64,000 nucleotides of DNA from Woeseiaceae bacterium (GCA_021773115.1 JAJFKS010000032.1:1-64000), one strand, 5' to 3'. Counted from the first letter of the stretch, positions 49,641-61,100 are shown. Program-made: numbers and translations. The notes: generated by a model not told the origin, from the letters alone.

Positions 49641-50138
49641 CTACAGGATTGTGGGATTTGGGGCGTCGCCGTAAACGTCTTTGGGGTCGAAGACTTTCGT
49701 TGTGTCAGTCCACTCCAGGGCGATGCGACCTTTTGTTTGTTTGTTCTCGTAGTCGGCCGCAACCGGAATTCTTCTGTAGAAGCAGCTGCGGTAACCGACG
49801 TGGCAGCTGGCGCCGCCAGCGACGTCCACCCTGAGCCAGATACAGTCCTGATCGTCATCGACCAGGAGTTCGCGGATGGTTTGCTTCAGGCCGCTGGTGG
49901 CACCTTTATGCCACAGTACCTCGCGGCTGCGGCTGTAATAATGTGCTTCGCCCGTTGTTATCGATAGCTGCAATGCTTCGGCATTCATGTAGCCCTGCAT
50001 CAATAGCTCGCCGCTGTCGGCGTCGGTTGTTACGACGGTAATCAAACCGCGCGCGTCAAATTTGGGCGCGAGGTCGTTGCCTTCTTCAACCTGTTCGATG
50101 GATTTTCGGGCTTGAAATCTGACGTGCTCGAGCGACAT
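49641..50138 (-). CDS. hisI: Phosphoribosyl-AMP cyclohydrolase
   Basis: Third step of histidine synthesis, opening the adenine ring of PR-AMP. 165 residues, monofunctional (no HisE domain), cytoplasmic. The substrate site [20 protein letters not shown] and [18 protein letters not shown] and the zinc ligands in [15 protein letters not shown] are conserved. ATG 50138 was selected; upstream in-frame codons are unconserved. It lies alone and opposite in direction to its neighbours, not within a his operon. Confidence 0.92.
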   Translation of the reverse strand: MSLEHVRFQARKSIEQVEEGNDLAPKFDARGLITVVTTDADSGELLMQGYMNAEALQLSITTGEAHYYSRSREVLWHKGATSGLKQTIRELLVDDDQDCIWLRVDVAGGASCHVGYRSCFYRRIPVAADYENKQTKGRIALEWTDTTKVFDPKDVYGDAPNPTIL

Positions 50139-50244
50139 TTTGGTGTCCTGGGCGGGGAAATTCAGGGCGAGAAGAATACCGGGCATAGCGGTCAGCGGCA
50201 ATATTGATATGATTGCGTCTTTTGAGCGGCCGAAACCCAAATTC

Positions 50245-51624
50245 ATGAGCTTACAGCTACACGACACACTTCAGGGCAGGAAAGTCCCCTTTGAACCATT
50301 GAAGAAAGGCGAGGTGACCCTGTACCTGTGCGGTCCGACCGTCTACAACTACGCGCACATCGGTAATGCCCGTCCGGCGGTCGTATTCGACCTGTTGGCG
50401 AGGCTTCTGCGCAGGAGCTACAAGCTCACTTTCGCTCGCAACATCACCGACGTTGATGACAAAATCAATGCAGCGTCGATTGAAACCGGCAAGCCGATCG
50501 ACGACATCACCGCTAAATTCATCACGGCCTACAACAAGGATATGGGCGCGCTCGGTGTGCATCCACCTGATATCGAACCCCGCGCAACGCAACATATCGC
50601 CGAGATGATCGCGATGATCGAGACATTGATCGAAAAAGGTCATGCCTACGAAGCGGAAAACCATGTGTTGTTTGATGTGTCGTCCAATCCGGACTACGGC
50701 AAGCTTTCGAAACGTGATCTTCGCGAAATGATTGCGGGCTCCCGCGTCGAAGTGGCGCCTTACAAGAAAGCAGCGCACGACTTTGTTTTGTGGAAACCGT
50801 CCACGCCGGAATTGCCGGGCTGGGACTCACCGTGGGGTCGCGGGCGACCGGGCTGGCACATCGAATGCTCGGCAATGGCTGAGAAGCACCTCGGCGAAAC
50901 CATCGATATCCACGCAGGTGGCCAGGACCTGGTGTTCCCACATCATGAGAATGAGCTGGCGCAGAGCCGCTGTGCACATGACGGTGCGCCATTCGCACGC
51001 TATTGGTTGCACAATGGCTTCCTCAGCATGGACCACACCAAGATGTCCAAATCGCTGGGTAACGTATTGCTGGTACATGACCTGATCAAAACCACTCCCG
51101 GTGAAGTTATCCGCCTTGCATTGTTGAGTGCGCACTACCGCCAACCGCTGGATTGGTCGGAAGAAACCATCGAGTCAGCTCGAAAAATGCTTGATCGCCT
51201 ATACGGCGCCTTGCAGGGCGTCGACGTGTCCGCTGCGGATCGTGCGACGGCCGACGTTTCTGAGGACCTGATAGCGGCCCTTGAAGACGACCTGAATACG
51301 CCGAAAGCACTCGCGGAGTTATTCGGTCTTGCACGCGAACTCAATAAAACAAGCGATGGCCCGACACGCTCGGCACTGGCTGCACAAATGTATGCGAGTG
51401 GCGAACTGATGGGCCTGTTGGGCAGTGATCCGGAAGACTGGTTCGCGGGTCATGTGGAGGGCGAGCTGACGCCAGCCGATATCGAGGCGCTGATCGAGAA
51501 GCGCAATGCAGCCAAAGCCGCAAGGGATTTTGCGGCAGCGGACGCGATTCGCGAGCGGCTCAGCGAAGCCGGCGTAAGGATTCAGGACGGCCGTGACGGC
51601 ACCAGCTGGCGGCGGAGCTCCTGA
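50245..51624 (+). CDS. cysS: Cysteinyl-tRNA synthetase
   Basis: Class Ia synthetase. 459 residues (E. coli 461). [16 protein letters not shown] carries the zinc Cys and HIGN motif, [15 protein letters not shown] and [14 protein letters not shown] the zinc Cys and His ligands, and TKMSKSLGN the KMSKS loop. ATG 50245 gives the family start [13 protein letters not shown]. It overlaps sufE by one base and is divergent from hisI. CysRS and the cysteine-sulfur protein SufE share a theme. Confidence 0.96.
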   Translation: MSLQLHDTLQGRKVPFEPLKKGEVTLYLCGPTVYNYAHIGNARPAVVFDLLARLLRRSYKLTFARNITDVDDKINAASIETGKPIDDITAKFITAYNKDMGALGVHPPDIEPRATQHIAEMIAMIETLIEKGHAYEAENHVLFDVSSNPDYGKLSKRDLREMIAGSRVEVAPYKKAAHDFVLWKPSTPELPGWDSPWGRGRPGWHIECSAMAEKHLGETIDIHAGGQDLVFPHHENELAQSRCAHDGAPFARYWLHNGFLSMDHTKMSKSLGNVLLVHDLIKTTPGEVIRLALLSAHYRQPLDWSEETIESARKMLDRLYGALQGVDVSAADRATADVSEDLIAALEDDLNTPKALAELFGLARELNKTSDGPTRSALAAQMYASGELMGLLGSDPEDWFAGHVEGELTPADIEALIEKRNAAKAARDFAAADAIRERLSEAGVRIQDGRDGTSWRRSS

Positions 51625-52049
51625 TGACAAATGAAGTACAAATCGCGCAGGAAGCGCTCGTCGCCGACTTCGAAATGTTTGACGACTGGATGGATCGTTA
51701 CCAGTATCTGATCGATCTCGGTCGGCGCCTGCCCGATTTTCCGGACGAATTTAAAACGGAAGAAAACCGCATCCGCGGTTGCCAGTCTCAGGTCTGGTTT
51801 GTGCCACAAGAGAAAAACGGCCGCCTGCAGTTCCTGGCGATCAGCGATGCCGCTATCGTGTCGGGTCTGATTGCGCTGTTGTTACGGCTCTACAGTGGCA
51901 GAACACCGCAGGACATTCTCGACACACCACCGGACTTTATCGCTGCGCTGCAACTCGAAAGCCATCTGAGTCCGACTCGAAGCAATGGTCTTTATTCGAT
52001 GCTCGAAGCAATCCGACGTTTCGCATCGGAGGCTTTGCAGGCTACCTGA
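51624..52049 (+). CDS. sufE: Cysteine desulfuration protein SufE
   Basis: Accepts persulfide sulfur from a SufS-type desulfurase for Fe-S cluster assembly. 141 residues. The active-site Cys53 is in [12 protein letters not shown], and [10 protein letters not shown]-type helices and [20 protein letters not shown] are conserved. The start overlaps the cysS stop (TGATG). No sufS is in the window. Confidence 0.92.
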   Translation: MTNEVQIAQEALVADFEMFDDWMDRYQYLIDLGRRLPDFPDEFKTEENRIRGCQSQVWFVPQEKNGRLQFLAISDAAIVSGLIALLLRLYSGRTPQDILDTPPDFIAALQLESHLSPTRSNGLYSMLEAIRRFASEALQAT

Positions 52050-52312
52050 TGCCAACGCCCGTGAGCAAGGCACTGGCGTGGCCGCTTATTCAATTGGTGC
52101 GGTTTTACCGACTGGCAATTTCGCCCTGGCTCGGCGCCAATTGCCGATTCGATCCAAGTTGTTCGTCCTACACCATTGAGGCCTTGCAAATTCACGGTGT
52201 TTTGAAAGGCAGTGGGCTCGCGGTGCGCCGCATTAGCCGATGCCATCCCTGGGGTGGGTCCGGGTACGATCCCGTTCCGGATGTGAAAAGTGATGACACC
52301 CAAGCCCGCTGA
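52049..52312 (+). CDS. yidD: Membrane protein insertion factor YidD
   Basis: 87 residues: a short amphipathic N-terminus ([20 protein letters not shown]) then [20 protein letters not shown] and [15 protein letters not shown], diagnostic for YidD/HCF136-type insertion factors. It normally sits beside rnpA and yidC near the origin; here it is coupled to sufE (TGATG) and overlaps the next gene by about 20 bases. Confidence 0.93.
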   Translation: MPTPVSKALAWPLIQLVRFYRLAISPWLGANCRFDPSCSSYTIEALQIHGVLKGSGLAVRRISRCHPWGGSGYDPVPDVKSDDTQAR

Positions 52313-53333
52313 ATTGCTGCGAGCCGCTCTGCTGCCGGTGACCAACATCGGTGTAATGTTCGCGCTACTCATGTTCTGGTTGTTGGTCTCCCTCGCGGCA
52401 GCGGCTGGCATGCTGGGTATCTGGCTTGGGATTGTAATTGTGCCGGCACTGTTTCGATACCAGATCAAGCTTGTCGAAACTGTCGGGCGCGGCCTCAAGC
52501 TTGAACCGCTCGACACGGAATTTTTTCGCTGGATTAGCGACTGGTGGAGCCTGTTCCCGGCGATTGTCGTCATTGCGATTGCCTGGGCCAGTTACGAAAT
52601 TCATTCGTCAGCAGGCGATACCGCGATGACGGTGTTTATTGTCGTCATGGGAAGCTTGTACCCGGCAATGGTCGCGGTGCTGTCAGTAACGCATTCACCG
52701 TTGCAGGCGGTCAGTCCGGTTACGCTCGTCAACATGTTGCGCAGCATCGGACCAGCGTATGGCATTGCGCCCGTGTATCTTGCATTGATTGTCTTTCTGA
52801 GCACGCTCATGCCGCCATTGCCGTTCATGGTGGAGTTACTGCTTGAGTTGCTATTGGTTTGTTCGCTGCATACAGTGATCGGCTGCCTTATCAAACCGCA
52901 TGCCATTTTCGACGATATCTCCATTCCCGATCCGGTTGAGCGCACCGATACGCAAGTATCGAGCGATATTGAGAAAGCGCGTGCCAATGTGCTCACGTAT
53001 GCCTACGGGCTGATCAATCGCGGCAACCGTGACGGCGGCTTCAGGCACCTGTTCGACTGCATTGATACCGATCCGGAAATTGCAGCGGCCTGGGCCTGGT
53101 ATTTCGGACGCATGCTGGAATGGGAAAACCAGCAACCCGCGCTGTTCTTCGCGCAGCACTATATCCACGACATGCTCAAGTACGGCGAGAATATTCCGGC
53201 TTTAAAGCTCGTCATGCGCTGCCGGCTGATCGATAACACATTCAAGCCACTGACTGAGGATTTGCCGGCCGTTATCCGGCTGGCAGAGACTCATGGCAAT
53301 AATGAGCTCGCAACCGTGCTGAAGCGCTATTGA
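52293..53333 (+). CDS. Hypothetical membrane protein with C-terminal helical region
   Basis: 346 residues from ATG 52293 (GTG 52290 is also possible). Five or six membrane segments occupy the first about 200 residues ([60 protein letters not shown]), followed by a soluble region of about 140 residues with TPR-like helices ([39 protein letters not shown]). No family recognised. Overlap with yidD suggests a possible role in membrane protein or envelope maintenance, by context only. Confidence 0.7.
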   Translation: MTPKPAELLRAALLPVTNIGVMFALLMFWLLVSLAAAAGMLGIWLGIVIVPALFRYQIKLVETVGRGLKLEPLDTEFFRWISDWWSLFPAIVVIAIAWASYEIHSSAGDTAMTVFIVVMGSLYPAMVAVLSVTHSPLQAVSPVTLVNMLRSIGPAYGIAPVYLALIVFLSTLMPPLPFMVELLLELLLVCSLHTVIGCLIKPHAIFDDISIPDPVERTDTQVSSDIEKARANVLTYAYGLINRGNRDGGFRHLFDCIDTDPEIAAAWAWYFGRMLEWENQQPALFFAQHYIHDMLKYGENIPALKLVMRCRLIDNTFKPLTEDLPAVIRLAETHGNNELATVLKRY

Positions 53334-53350
53334 AGCGCTACAATGGGCGC

Positions 53351-53605
53351 ATGGATAAGCGCCTGTTAACAATTTTACGCTGCCCGGTCACGCACAAGGG
53401 CCTGGCCGTCGCAAAGAAAGACACACTGGAACGGCTAAACGCCGCCATTGCCGCCGGAGAACTTCATAATGCAGAAGGCTCTGTGGTCGCAAATGCGCTG
53501 AATGAGGCCCTGATCACCGACGACGGCAAGCGCGTCTACCCGGTCGATGACGGCATTCCGGTGTTGCTGGAAGACGAATCAATCAGCATGGAGCAGCTTG
53601 GTTGA
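53351..53605 (+). CDS. Trm112-family (YcaR-like) protein
   Basis: 84 residues from ATG 53351. LLTILRCPVTHKGLAVAKKD and KRVYPVDDGIPVLLEDES are the Trm112 zinc-ribbon-like fold. The usual metal-binding pair is degenerate (CPVT instead of CPxC), so zinc binding is doubtful. Bacterial members activate or stabilise methyltransferases. Its stop overlaps the holA start (TTGA). Confidence 0.85.
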   Translation: MDKRLLTILRCPVTHKGLAVAKKDTLERLNAAIAAGELHNAEGSVVANALNEALITDDGKRVYPVDDGIPVLLEDESISMEQLG

Positions 53606-54603
53606 AGATTCAGGCCAATCAGCTTTCATCGCATCTCCTGAAATCGCTTGCCCCCTGCTACCTGGTTACCGGTGACGAGCCCTTGTTGGTGGACGAAGCA
53701 CTGGATGTGGTTCGCGATGCGGCGCGCAACAAAGGATTCTCGTCGCGCGAATTGCATGTAGCGACCAGCGGATTTGACTGGGATGCGCTGATGGCGTCGA
53801 CCGGTAACCTGTCGCTGTTTGCCGAGCAAAGAATTATCGAACTGAGGCTGCCGACCGGCAAGCCCGGCAAGGCGGGCGGCGCGGCGATTATCGATCTCGT
53901 CGAACGATCCGGGCCGGAAATTCTGTTCATTGTGACCGGCCCGAAACTCGACCGCAGCAGTAGTGCCGCAAAATGGGCCAAGGCCATCGACCAAAAAGGC
54001 GTTTCGCTACCGCTCTGGCCCATTGGTGTTCGCGAATTACCGGGCTGGATCGCCAACCGCATGCGCGCGGCTGGCCTGCAACCGGATCGCGACGCAGTAA
54101 CGATGATCGCGGATCGGGTCGAAGGTAATTTGCTGGCGGCGAAACAGGAAATCGAAAAATTGCGGTTGATTCTCGGCGCAGGAAAAGTCACTGCCGAAGC
54201 CGTGAACAATGCGGTCGCTAACAGCAGCCGTTACGACGTTTATAAGTTGACCGATGCCGCGCTGGCGGGCGATGCACGCCGTTCAGTGAAAATTCTCGGC
54301 GGGCTCAGGGCTGAGGGAGTCGAACCCGTGATTGTCATGTGGGCATTGACTCGGGAGCTGCGCACGCTGGCGACGCTTGACGATGTCATTCGTCAGGGCG
54401 GCGATCTTGGCGGCGCCATGCAAAAATCCGGGGTTTGGCGCAATCGACAGGGCCTGGTGCGAAGCTGTATCAGTCGTCACCAGCACGGTGATTTTCACAA
54501 AATGTTGAAAGCGACCGGACGCGCCGATGCTGCCGCGAAAGGTCAAGGTGCCGGTAACCCCTGGCACCTGGCGACCGATGTCGTCGTGAGCCTGGCACTG
54601 TGA
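53602..54603 (+). CDS. holA: DNA polymerase III delta subunit
   Basis: Clamp-loader subunit that opens the beta sliding clamp. 333 residues (E. coli 343). YLVTGDEPLLVDEALDVVRD at the N-terminus and the middle-domain NRMRAAGLQPDRDAVTMIAD are family features. TTG 53602 is the start, overlapping the upstream stop. In E. coli it follows lptE; here an unrelated set of genes intervenes. It overlaps nadD by four bases. Confidence 0.92.
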   Translation: MKIQANQLSSHLLKSLAPCYLVTGDEPLLVDEALDVVRDAARNKGFSSRELHVATSGFDWDALMASTGNLSLFAEQRIIELRLPTGKPGKAGGAAIIDLVERSGPEILFIVTGPKLDRSSSAAKWAKAIDQKGVSLPLWPIGVRELPGWIANRMRAAGLQPDRDAVTMIADRVEGNLLAAKQEIEKLRLILGAGKVTAEAVNNAVANSSRYDVYKLTDAALAGDARRSVKILGGLRAEGVEPVIVMWALTRELRTLATLDDVIRQGGDLGGAMQKSGVWRNRQGLVRSCISRHQHGDFHKMLKATGRADAAAKGQGAGNPWHLATDVVVSLAL

Positions 54604-55247
54604 GTCCGATCGGCGTTTTTGGTGGCACATTCGATCCGATTCACTATGGCCATCTTCGCACGGCATTTGAAATGCTGCAGGCGCTCTGTTTCGACGAGAT
54701 TCGATTCATTCCCTGTGGTGACCCGCCGCATCGGGGCACGACCTTTGCCGACGCCGCCTTGCGGTTTCGCATGGTTGACGCTGCCATCGCCGGCCAGGAG
54801 GGCTTCGTCAGCGATGAGCGAGAGTTGCGTCGTGACGGCCCGTCGTATTCAATCGATACACTCGTTGACCTGCGTGCGGAATTTCCGACGCGTTCATTGG
54901 GTCTTATCCTGGGTATGGATGCGTTTCTCGGACTGCCCAATTGGCACCGCTGGGATGAAATTCTCGGGGTTGCCCACGTTGTTGTTGCCCACCGCCCCGG
55001 CTGGAAGGCGCCGGATATGGGTCCTTTGGGCGTTTTAATTAGCGAACACGGAACGCATCGAGTAGAGGATCTGCACGATGCGACGCACGGCCGCATTCAT
55101 ATTCATGCGGTCACGCAGCTGGAAATCGCATCAACCGAAATCCGGGAATTGGTGGCGGCCGGGCGAGATCCGCGCTTCCTGATGCCGGATGCTGTTAGAG
55201 ATGTCATCGAGGAGACAGGCATATACATGAGAGAACTGAATGAATAG
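54600..55247 (+). CDS. nadD: Nicotinate-nucleotide adenylyltransferase
   Basis: Converts nicotinate mononucleotide to deamido-NAD. 215 residues from GTG 54600. The nucleotidyl-transferase motif GGTFDPIHYGH is at residues 8-18, and the C-terminal STEIRELVAAGRDPRFLMPD holds the SxxxxR-type ATP motif. It overlaps rsfS by 8 bases, so holA-nadD-rsfS-rlmH are tightly coupled. Confidence 0.94.
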   Translation: MSPIGVFGGTFDPIHYGHLRTAFEMLQALCFDEIRFIPCGDPPHRGTTFADAALRFRMVDAAIAGQEGFVSDERELRRDGPSYSIDTLVDLRAEFPTRSLGLILGMDAFLGLPNWHRWDEILGVAHVVVAHRPGWKAPDMGPLGVLISEHGTHRVEDLHDATHGRIHIHAVTQLEIASTEIRELVAAGRDPRFLMPDAVRDVIEETGIYMRELNE

Positions 55248-55593
55248 CGAAGCACTAAGCGAGCTCGTAGTCGAAGCACTTGAGGCCATTAAAGCCGTCG
55301 ACATTGTCAAGCTCGACGTCCGCGGAATGACGACCGTCACGGACTGGATGATCGTCGCGAGCGGCACTTCGAGTCGGCATGTCAAAGCACTCATCGACAA
55401 TGTGTCCGACGTGGCCAAAGCGGCCGGTCATCGCCCGGTGGGAATCGAAGGCGAGGGCGGTGGTGAGTGGGTATTGCTCGATCTACAGGACGCGCTGGTG
55501 CACGTTATGCTGCCCAAAGTTCGGGAGTTTTATAATCTCGAGAAACTTTGGTCTATCGCACCGTCCGGAGACGCAGCGGCGACTGACGGCTAA
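55240..55593 (+). CDS. rsfS: Ribosomal silencing factor RsfS
   Basis: Binds L14 and blocks subunit joining in starvation. 117 residues. AIKAVDIVKLDVRGMTTVTD, ASGTSSRHVKALIDNV and GEWVLLDLQDALVHVMLPKV are the RsfS signatures. It lies between nadD and rlmH, as usual. Confidence 0.95.
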   Translation: MNSEALSELVVEALEAIKAVDIVKLDVRGMTTVTDWMIVASGTSSRHVKALIDNVSDVAKAAGHRPVGIEGEGGGEWVLLDLQDALVHVMLPKVREFYNLEKLWSIAPSGDAAATDG

Positions 55594-55596
55594 CGC

Positions 55597-56067
55597 ATGC
55601 ATATTCGCCTGTTAGCGGTTGGTGATCGGCAGCCTGCCTGGGTGGACGACGCTTTCGGTATCTATACACAGCGCTTCCCGCGGGAATGGAAATTTCGCCT
55701 TGATGTCATTCCGACCGTGCGACGAGCCAGGAATGACAAGTCGCAGCGGGCGATGCAGGCGGAAGGCGATCTCATCATTGAAAATCTCAAAGACACTGAG
55801 CAGGTCGTATTGCTGGACGAGCGCGGCAAGCAGTTCAGCAGCCGGACACTCGCGACGCGACTTTCGGACTGGCAATCGGATGGCCGGGACTTGTGTCTCG
55901 TCATTGGCGGGCCGGACGGTGTTGCAGATACCGTTTTGACGCGCGCCGATATCACCTGGTCGCTTTCGGATCTGACCTTGCCACACGGGCTGGCTCGCGC
56001 ATTGCTCGCCGAGCAGTTGTACCGAGCGTGGTCCTTGCAGACCGGGCATCCTTATCATCGCGATTGA
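55597..56067 (+). CDS. rlmH: 23S rRNA pseudouridine-1915 N3-methyltransferase
   Basis: SPOUT-family enzyme; methylates pseudouridine 1915 in helix 69. 156 residues (E. coli 155). The knot region CLVIGGPDGVADTVLTRADI and TLPHGLARALLAEQLYRAWS, plus the terminal HPYHRD, are complete. It starts 3 bp after the rsfS stop. Confidence 0.96.
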   Translation: MHIRLLAVGDRQPAWVDDAFGIYTQRFPREWKFRLDVIPTVRRARNDKSQRAMQAEGDLIIENLKDTEQVVLLDERGKQFSSRTLATRLSDWQSDGRDLCLVIGGPDGVADTVLTRADITWSLSDLTLPHGLARALLAEQLYRAWSLQTGHPYHRD

Positions 56068-56076
56068 CGAGCAAAT

Positions 56077-56652
56077 ATGATGAATTCACCCAAACTGTAC
56101 CTTGCATCGACATCGCCCCGACGACGGGAAATTCTCGAGAGCCTCGGTCTCGACTTTGCCGTGCAAAGTGTCGAGATCGATGAATCGCCAATCACCGGTG
56201 AGTCAGCACTCGAACTCGTGTTGCGGCTGGCCGCTCTGAAAGCGGCTGCGATCGACTGCTCTGAGGCGGTCTGTGTTCTTGCTGCCGACACCGTCGTTGT
56301 CCTCAACGGGGAGGTGCTCGGCAAGCCGCAGCACGAGGCGCAGGCGCTCGACATGCTGATGCGGCTGTCCGGGCGGAGCCACACGGTGTTGACCGGCGTC
56401 GCGTTGAAGACCATGGATGCGACGCATATGACGCACTCGTCAAGCGAGGTGCAGTTTCGCGAAATTGGTCGGGACGAGGCGTATCGATACTGGCAAAGTG
56501 GGGAGCCGGTCGACAAAGCCGGTGCCTATGGCATCCAGGGCTTGGGGGGCCTGTTCGTCGAGGCCATCCACGGCAGTTATTCAGGCGTCGTTGGGTTGCC
56601 GGTTTTTGAGACGGCCGGTTTGCTAAAGCTTGCTGGAATCGACCTATTGTGA
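56077..56652 (+). CDS. Maf-family nucleotide pyrophosphatase
   Basis: 191 residues from ATG 56077 (the next ATG codon follows immediately). LASTSPRRREILESLGLDF and VLAADTVVVLNGEVLGKPQH are Maf motifs, with AYGIQGLGGLFVEAIHGSYS near the end. Maf enzymes hydrolyse non-canonical or pyrimidine nucleotides and house-clean precursors. The maf-rng-yhdP-tldD order follows E. coli, where this position is yhdE. Confidence 0.93.
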   Translation: MMNSPKLYLASTSPRRREILESLGLDFAVQSVEIDESPITGESALELVLRLAALKAAAIDCSEAVCVLAADTVVVLNGEVLGKPQHEAQALDMLMRLSGRSHTVLTGVALKTMDATHMTHSSSEVQFREIGRDEAYRYWQSGEPVDKAGAYGIQGLGGLFVEAIHGSYSGVVGLPVFETAGLLKLAGIDLL

Positions 56653-56659
56653 ACGGTGT

Positions 56660-58138
56660 ATGACGGACGAATCGCCAAAAGAAGAGATCCTGGTAAATGT
56701 CACACCGAGCGAAGTTCGTGCGGCACTGCTGGAGAATGGCGTGCTGCAGGAAGTTTACATAGAGCGAACGACCCGACGCGGCATCATCAGTAATATCTAT
56801 AAGGGCCGGGTATCGCGTGTGCTGCCGGGCATGCAGGCGGCGTTCATCGATATTGGCATGGACCGGACCGCGTTCCTGCATGCCTCGGATATCGCACCGC
56901 CCACCGATAAGCCGTTTGGTGACGAGCTGCCCAACATCAAGGACCTGGTACGAGAGGGCGATGGCATCATGGTGCAGGTTGTCAAAGATCCGCTCGGCAG
57001 CAAAGGCGCGCGTCTGACGACCTATGTGACCTTGCCATCGAGGTTGCTGGTCCTGCTACCGCACAGCGACACGGTTGGCGTTTCTGCCCGAATCGAAGAC
57101 GAAGCCGAACGCGATCGGCTGCGCGCGCTGGTCGAGGCGTTGTTGAGTGACCAGGGGCTGTCTTGCGGCGCCATTGTCAGAACCGTTGCGGAGGGCTGTG
57201 CAGCGGAGGCGATCGCCGCCGACCTGCGTTATACACAAAAGTTATGGGGCGTCGTTCAGGAGCGGTGCAGTTTGGCTAATGTAAAAACACTGGTACATGA
57301 GGATCTGTCGTTGCCGCTGCGCGTGCTGCGCGACCTGGCGACGACGGATGTCGAGCGAATCCTGGTGGATTCCGAAGCTGATTTTAAAACGATGGGTGAC
57401 TTCACCAGGACTTACCTGCCGGATGTTGAACCGATGTTGGAGTTGTACACGCGCCGTCGCCCTATCTTCGACCTGCACGGTATCGAAGACGAAATACGCA
57501 AGTCACTGGATCGTTCAATTCCTTTAAAATCGGGTGGTTACATAATTTTCGACCAGACCGAAGCGATGACAACCGTGGACGTCAATACCGGCGGCTATGT
57601 CGGCCACCGGAATCTCGAGGAGACCATATACCGCACCAATCTGGAAGCAGCGGTCGCAATCGCGCGACAGCTGCGGCTTAGAAACCTCGGCGGCATCATC
57701 ATTATCGACTTCATCGATATGGACGAGCCGGACCATCGTGACAACGTGCTGCAACTGCTCGAAAAATCACTGTCCCGGGACCACGCCCGGCACCAGATAA
57801 GCCCGGTGTCTCCGCTGGGCCTGGTCGAGATGACTCGCAAGCGAACGCGCGAGAGCCTGCAGCACATCCTGGGCGAAGACTGTCCGAGTTGCGCCGGTCG
57901 TGGCTTCGTACTGACGGCGGAGACTGTTTGTTTTGAAATATTTCGAGAAATCATACGTCAGTCGCGACAGTTTGAATTCGACGAGGTGCTGGTGCTGGCG
58001 CATCAGGATGTTATTGAAATGCTGCTCGACGAGCAGGCACGTGGTCTCGCCGATCTCGCCGAACAGACCGGCAAGTCGATACGCCTTCAGACCGAAGCCT
58101 TGTATCTCCAGGATCAATTTGATGTGGTGCTGATGTGA
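56660..58138 (+). CDS. rng: Ribonuclease G
   Basis: RNase E/G-family endoribonuclease for 16S rRNA and mRNA processing. 492 residues (E. coli 489), no RNase E-type long C-terminal scaffold. The S1 domain follows NIYKGRVSRVLPGMQAAFID. The DNase-I-like domain has the catalytic Asp in TTVDVNTGG and IIIDFIDMD, and the zinc-link CPSC is in GEDCPSCAGRGFV. ATG 56660 gives the conserved start. Confidence 0.95.
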   Translation: MTDESPKEEILVNVTPSEVRAALLENGVLQEVYIERTTRRGIISNIYKGRVSRVLPGMQAAFIDIGMDRTAFLHASDIAPPTDKPFGDELPNIKDLVREGDGIMVQVVKDPLGSKGARLTTYVTLPSRLLVLLPHSDTVGVSARIEDEAERDRLRALVEALLSDQGLSCGAIVRTVAEGCAAEAIAADLRYTQKLWGVVQERCSLANVKTLVHEDLSLPLRVLRDLATTDVERILVDSEADFKTMGDFTRTYLPDVEPMLELYTRRRPIFDLHGIEDEIRKSLDRSIPLKSGGYIIFDQTEAMTTVDVNTGGYVGHRNLEETIYRTNLEAAVAIARQLRLRNLGGIIIIDFIDMDEPDHRDNVLQLLEKSLSRDHARHQISPVSPLGLVEMTRKRTRESLQHILGEDCPSCAGRGFVLTAETVCFEIFREIIRQSRQFEFDEVLVLAHQDVIEMLLDEQARGLADLAEQTGKSIRLQTEALYLQDQFDVVLM

Positions 58139-61100
58139 AGCTGTGGATTCGCCGACTGATCAAATTTGCGGCCTACACTGCTGCGACGGTTGTCATCCTG
58201 CTGGCGATCGCCGTCGGTCTGTTTCGCCTGTTTCTGCCGCGCTTGCCGGCGTATCAGGACGACATCAAAAGCTGGGCCAGTACGGCGATTGGTATGCAGG
58301 TCGAATTTTCCGGCATGGATGCGCGGTGGGGGCTGAGTGGCCCTGAAATCGAGTTTTATGCGGCCGAGTTGATCCAGCCAGACAATGGCGTGCGAATCGT
58401 TGCGGCGGATGAAGTCCGCATAGGCGTCAGCTTCATGCGACTGTTGTCCGATCGAACGCTGATCGTTGACCGACTGGTGATTCGTGACACTCGCATCAAT
58501 GTGCAACAACTTGACGACAGCAGTTTTCGTGTGCAGGGCATTCTGATCAATGAATTGCTTGGCAATAACAGCAGTCGTTCCACCCAGGATGTCGATATCG
58601 AGATCATCGGGCAAGACGTCGAACTGAGTTTCATGCAACCGGGTGACGAGCGCCCGCATTTTTTCGACATCCCGAGTTTCAACGTCAGTATCGATGACAA
58701 GCGTATCGCGGCCGACGCAAATATTCGCTTGCCCGACGACCTCGGGCGGCAGCTTAAGGTATCGGCAACGCAAATCCTCGGCCCACCCGTTGATGAGCGC
58801 CAATGGGATCTAATCATCGACGGCGACAAAATCAACCTCGCCGGCTGGTCACGGCTGGCGCGGCAAAAATACCGCTTTCAGTCGGGCACCGGTGATATCG
58901 AATTCGCGATCGGTTTTGGCCGCCACGGCGTCAACAGCGCAATGGCTGAACTGGATTTCGAGGACGTTGCGGTGGATGGCGAAACGAAGTTTGGCGTACG
59001 CGGGCGGCTTGAACTGGATAAATCGTCCAGTGATTGGTTAATTGCGGCGAATGAATTCGTCATCGCGTTTGACGATCATGAATGGCCAGCGTCAACCTTG
59101 ATCGTCGAAACCAGTGTCGACGACGACGGCAAAATCCTTATGCTCGACATGCGTGCGTCCTATTTATCGCTCGACGATATTCGCCTGGCCGGACCCTGGC
59201 TTAGTGACGAACAACGACTGACATTCGAAAGCTATGCACCGACTGGCGACGTACGTAACCTGCGTGCGACGCTTGCGGATATCGGAAGCGATGAACTGCA
59301 CTTTAACGTATCGGCGGAACTTGATCGGGTTGGCTTTCAGAGTTCGCCGGGGCGCCCGGGCATCCGCGGTTTTTCAGGCCTTGTTCGTGCGAATCGCGCT
59401 GGCGGAATGCTCGAAATCAGCTCGCGAAATTTCGAAATCGATGCACCGGAATACGTTCCACGGATTATTGAAATTGAGTCGGCAGATGGCGCGGTAATCT
59501 GGCGGAATAGCGCGAATCAGACGACCGTGCTGTCGGATAGCATCGCCATACAAAACGAATTTTTTGACAGTCAAAGCAATGTGCACGTCGTGTTGCACAA
59601 GGATGGCAGCTCACCTGTCATCGATATGGCCAGTACCTGGAGCATCTCGGACCTTGCGGCGGCGCGGCGCTATATTCCGACGAAAGGCCTGACGCCGAAA
59701 CTTTACGACTGGTTCCAGATGGCATTGGTGAGTGGTTCGATTTCACGCGGCACGACGACACTCGACGGTCCCATCGACAAGTTTCCGTTCGATAACGATG
59801 AGGGGCGCCTGTTGATCGAAGCCTCGGTTCGCGACATGGAATTCAAATATCACGAGGCCTGGCCCGCCGCGGAGCAGGCTGACGTCGAGGTTGTGGTCGA
59901 TAACGCCAGGCTCTACAGCCTTAAAAACCGCTCAATTAGTTCTGGCAACCTGGTCGTCGATGCGGACGTAGAAATTCCGGACCTGCGTAACCCGGTTTTA
60001 CTAATCGATTCATTTTCCACCGGCACACTTGAAACGCTTCGGAATTTCTCGAAGCAGAGCCCGATCGCAGATGTGTTTGGGGGTCAACTCGACCGTATCA
60101 GGATTTCCGGGGAGTCATCTTTCTCCTTACAACTGAACGTGCCGCTGAAGAAAGAGCGACTTCACGAGTTTGAGTTCCTGACGAAAGTGCGTAGCAACAA
60201 TGGCACGCTCTCTATCGAAGGATTCAACCCGCCAATCACGGATTTAATTGGTGAGGTCACCATCGGTCGCGAACAGATTTCGAGCGAAGGGCTGGGTGGA
60301 CGGTTTCTTGGCGAGGAGATCAGCATTAGCTTGAGTCGCTCGGAGGACCCGGCGTTCTCGATTGTCGCAGCGACAGACGGCGTCATCACGTCGGATGGCA
60401 TCATCAATGGACTCGGGGTGCCGCTCGAAGGCCTGGTCTCTGGCAGCGCCCATTACCAGGCAGAAATTCTGTTCCCGGATGGCAAAGCATCGCAGCCATC
60501 GCCGCTGACAATTCGTATCGACACTGAACTGCAGGGACTTGCCTTCGAGCTGCCCGAGCCGGTTGCCAAAGCCGCCGAGTCGATCATGCCGTTTAGTGGC
60601 GAGCTTCGGTTTATGCCGGGTGGCGAAGTCATCGAGTCGTCGGGCGTCGCCGATGAGCGCATCGCGTGGCAGGTCGCGTTCAACAAGCCCGAGGGTGAAT
60701 GGGATTTTGATCGCGGCGTCGTGACACTGGGTGGCGAGGTGACTGAAACTGAAGACTCCGAAGAAACACGCGGACTGCATGTTCGCGGTCAGACGGATGT
60801 CGTACGATTTCAGGACTGGCTGGATCTGTCCCGAAGTGGTGCTAAAAACGTTGGCGCTGCCGACCGGATTCGATCGATCGACGTACAAATCGATCACCTC
60901 TACCTGATCGGCCAGCATTTGCAAAACCATCGTGTCCAGGTTGATCGAAGCGCGCTGGACTGGCTGGTGCAATTCGAAGGCGATGATATTTCCGGTTCGG
61001 TTTTTGTTCCGTATGAATTCAGCGGTGACCGCGCCATGGTGCTGGAGATGGAAAAGCTGCGATTGCCCGGCGATGAAACCAGCACGGACTCGGTCGGTGC

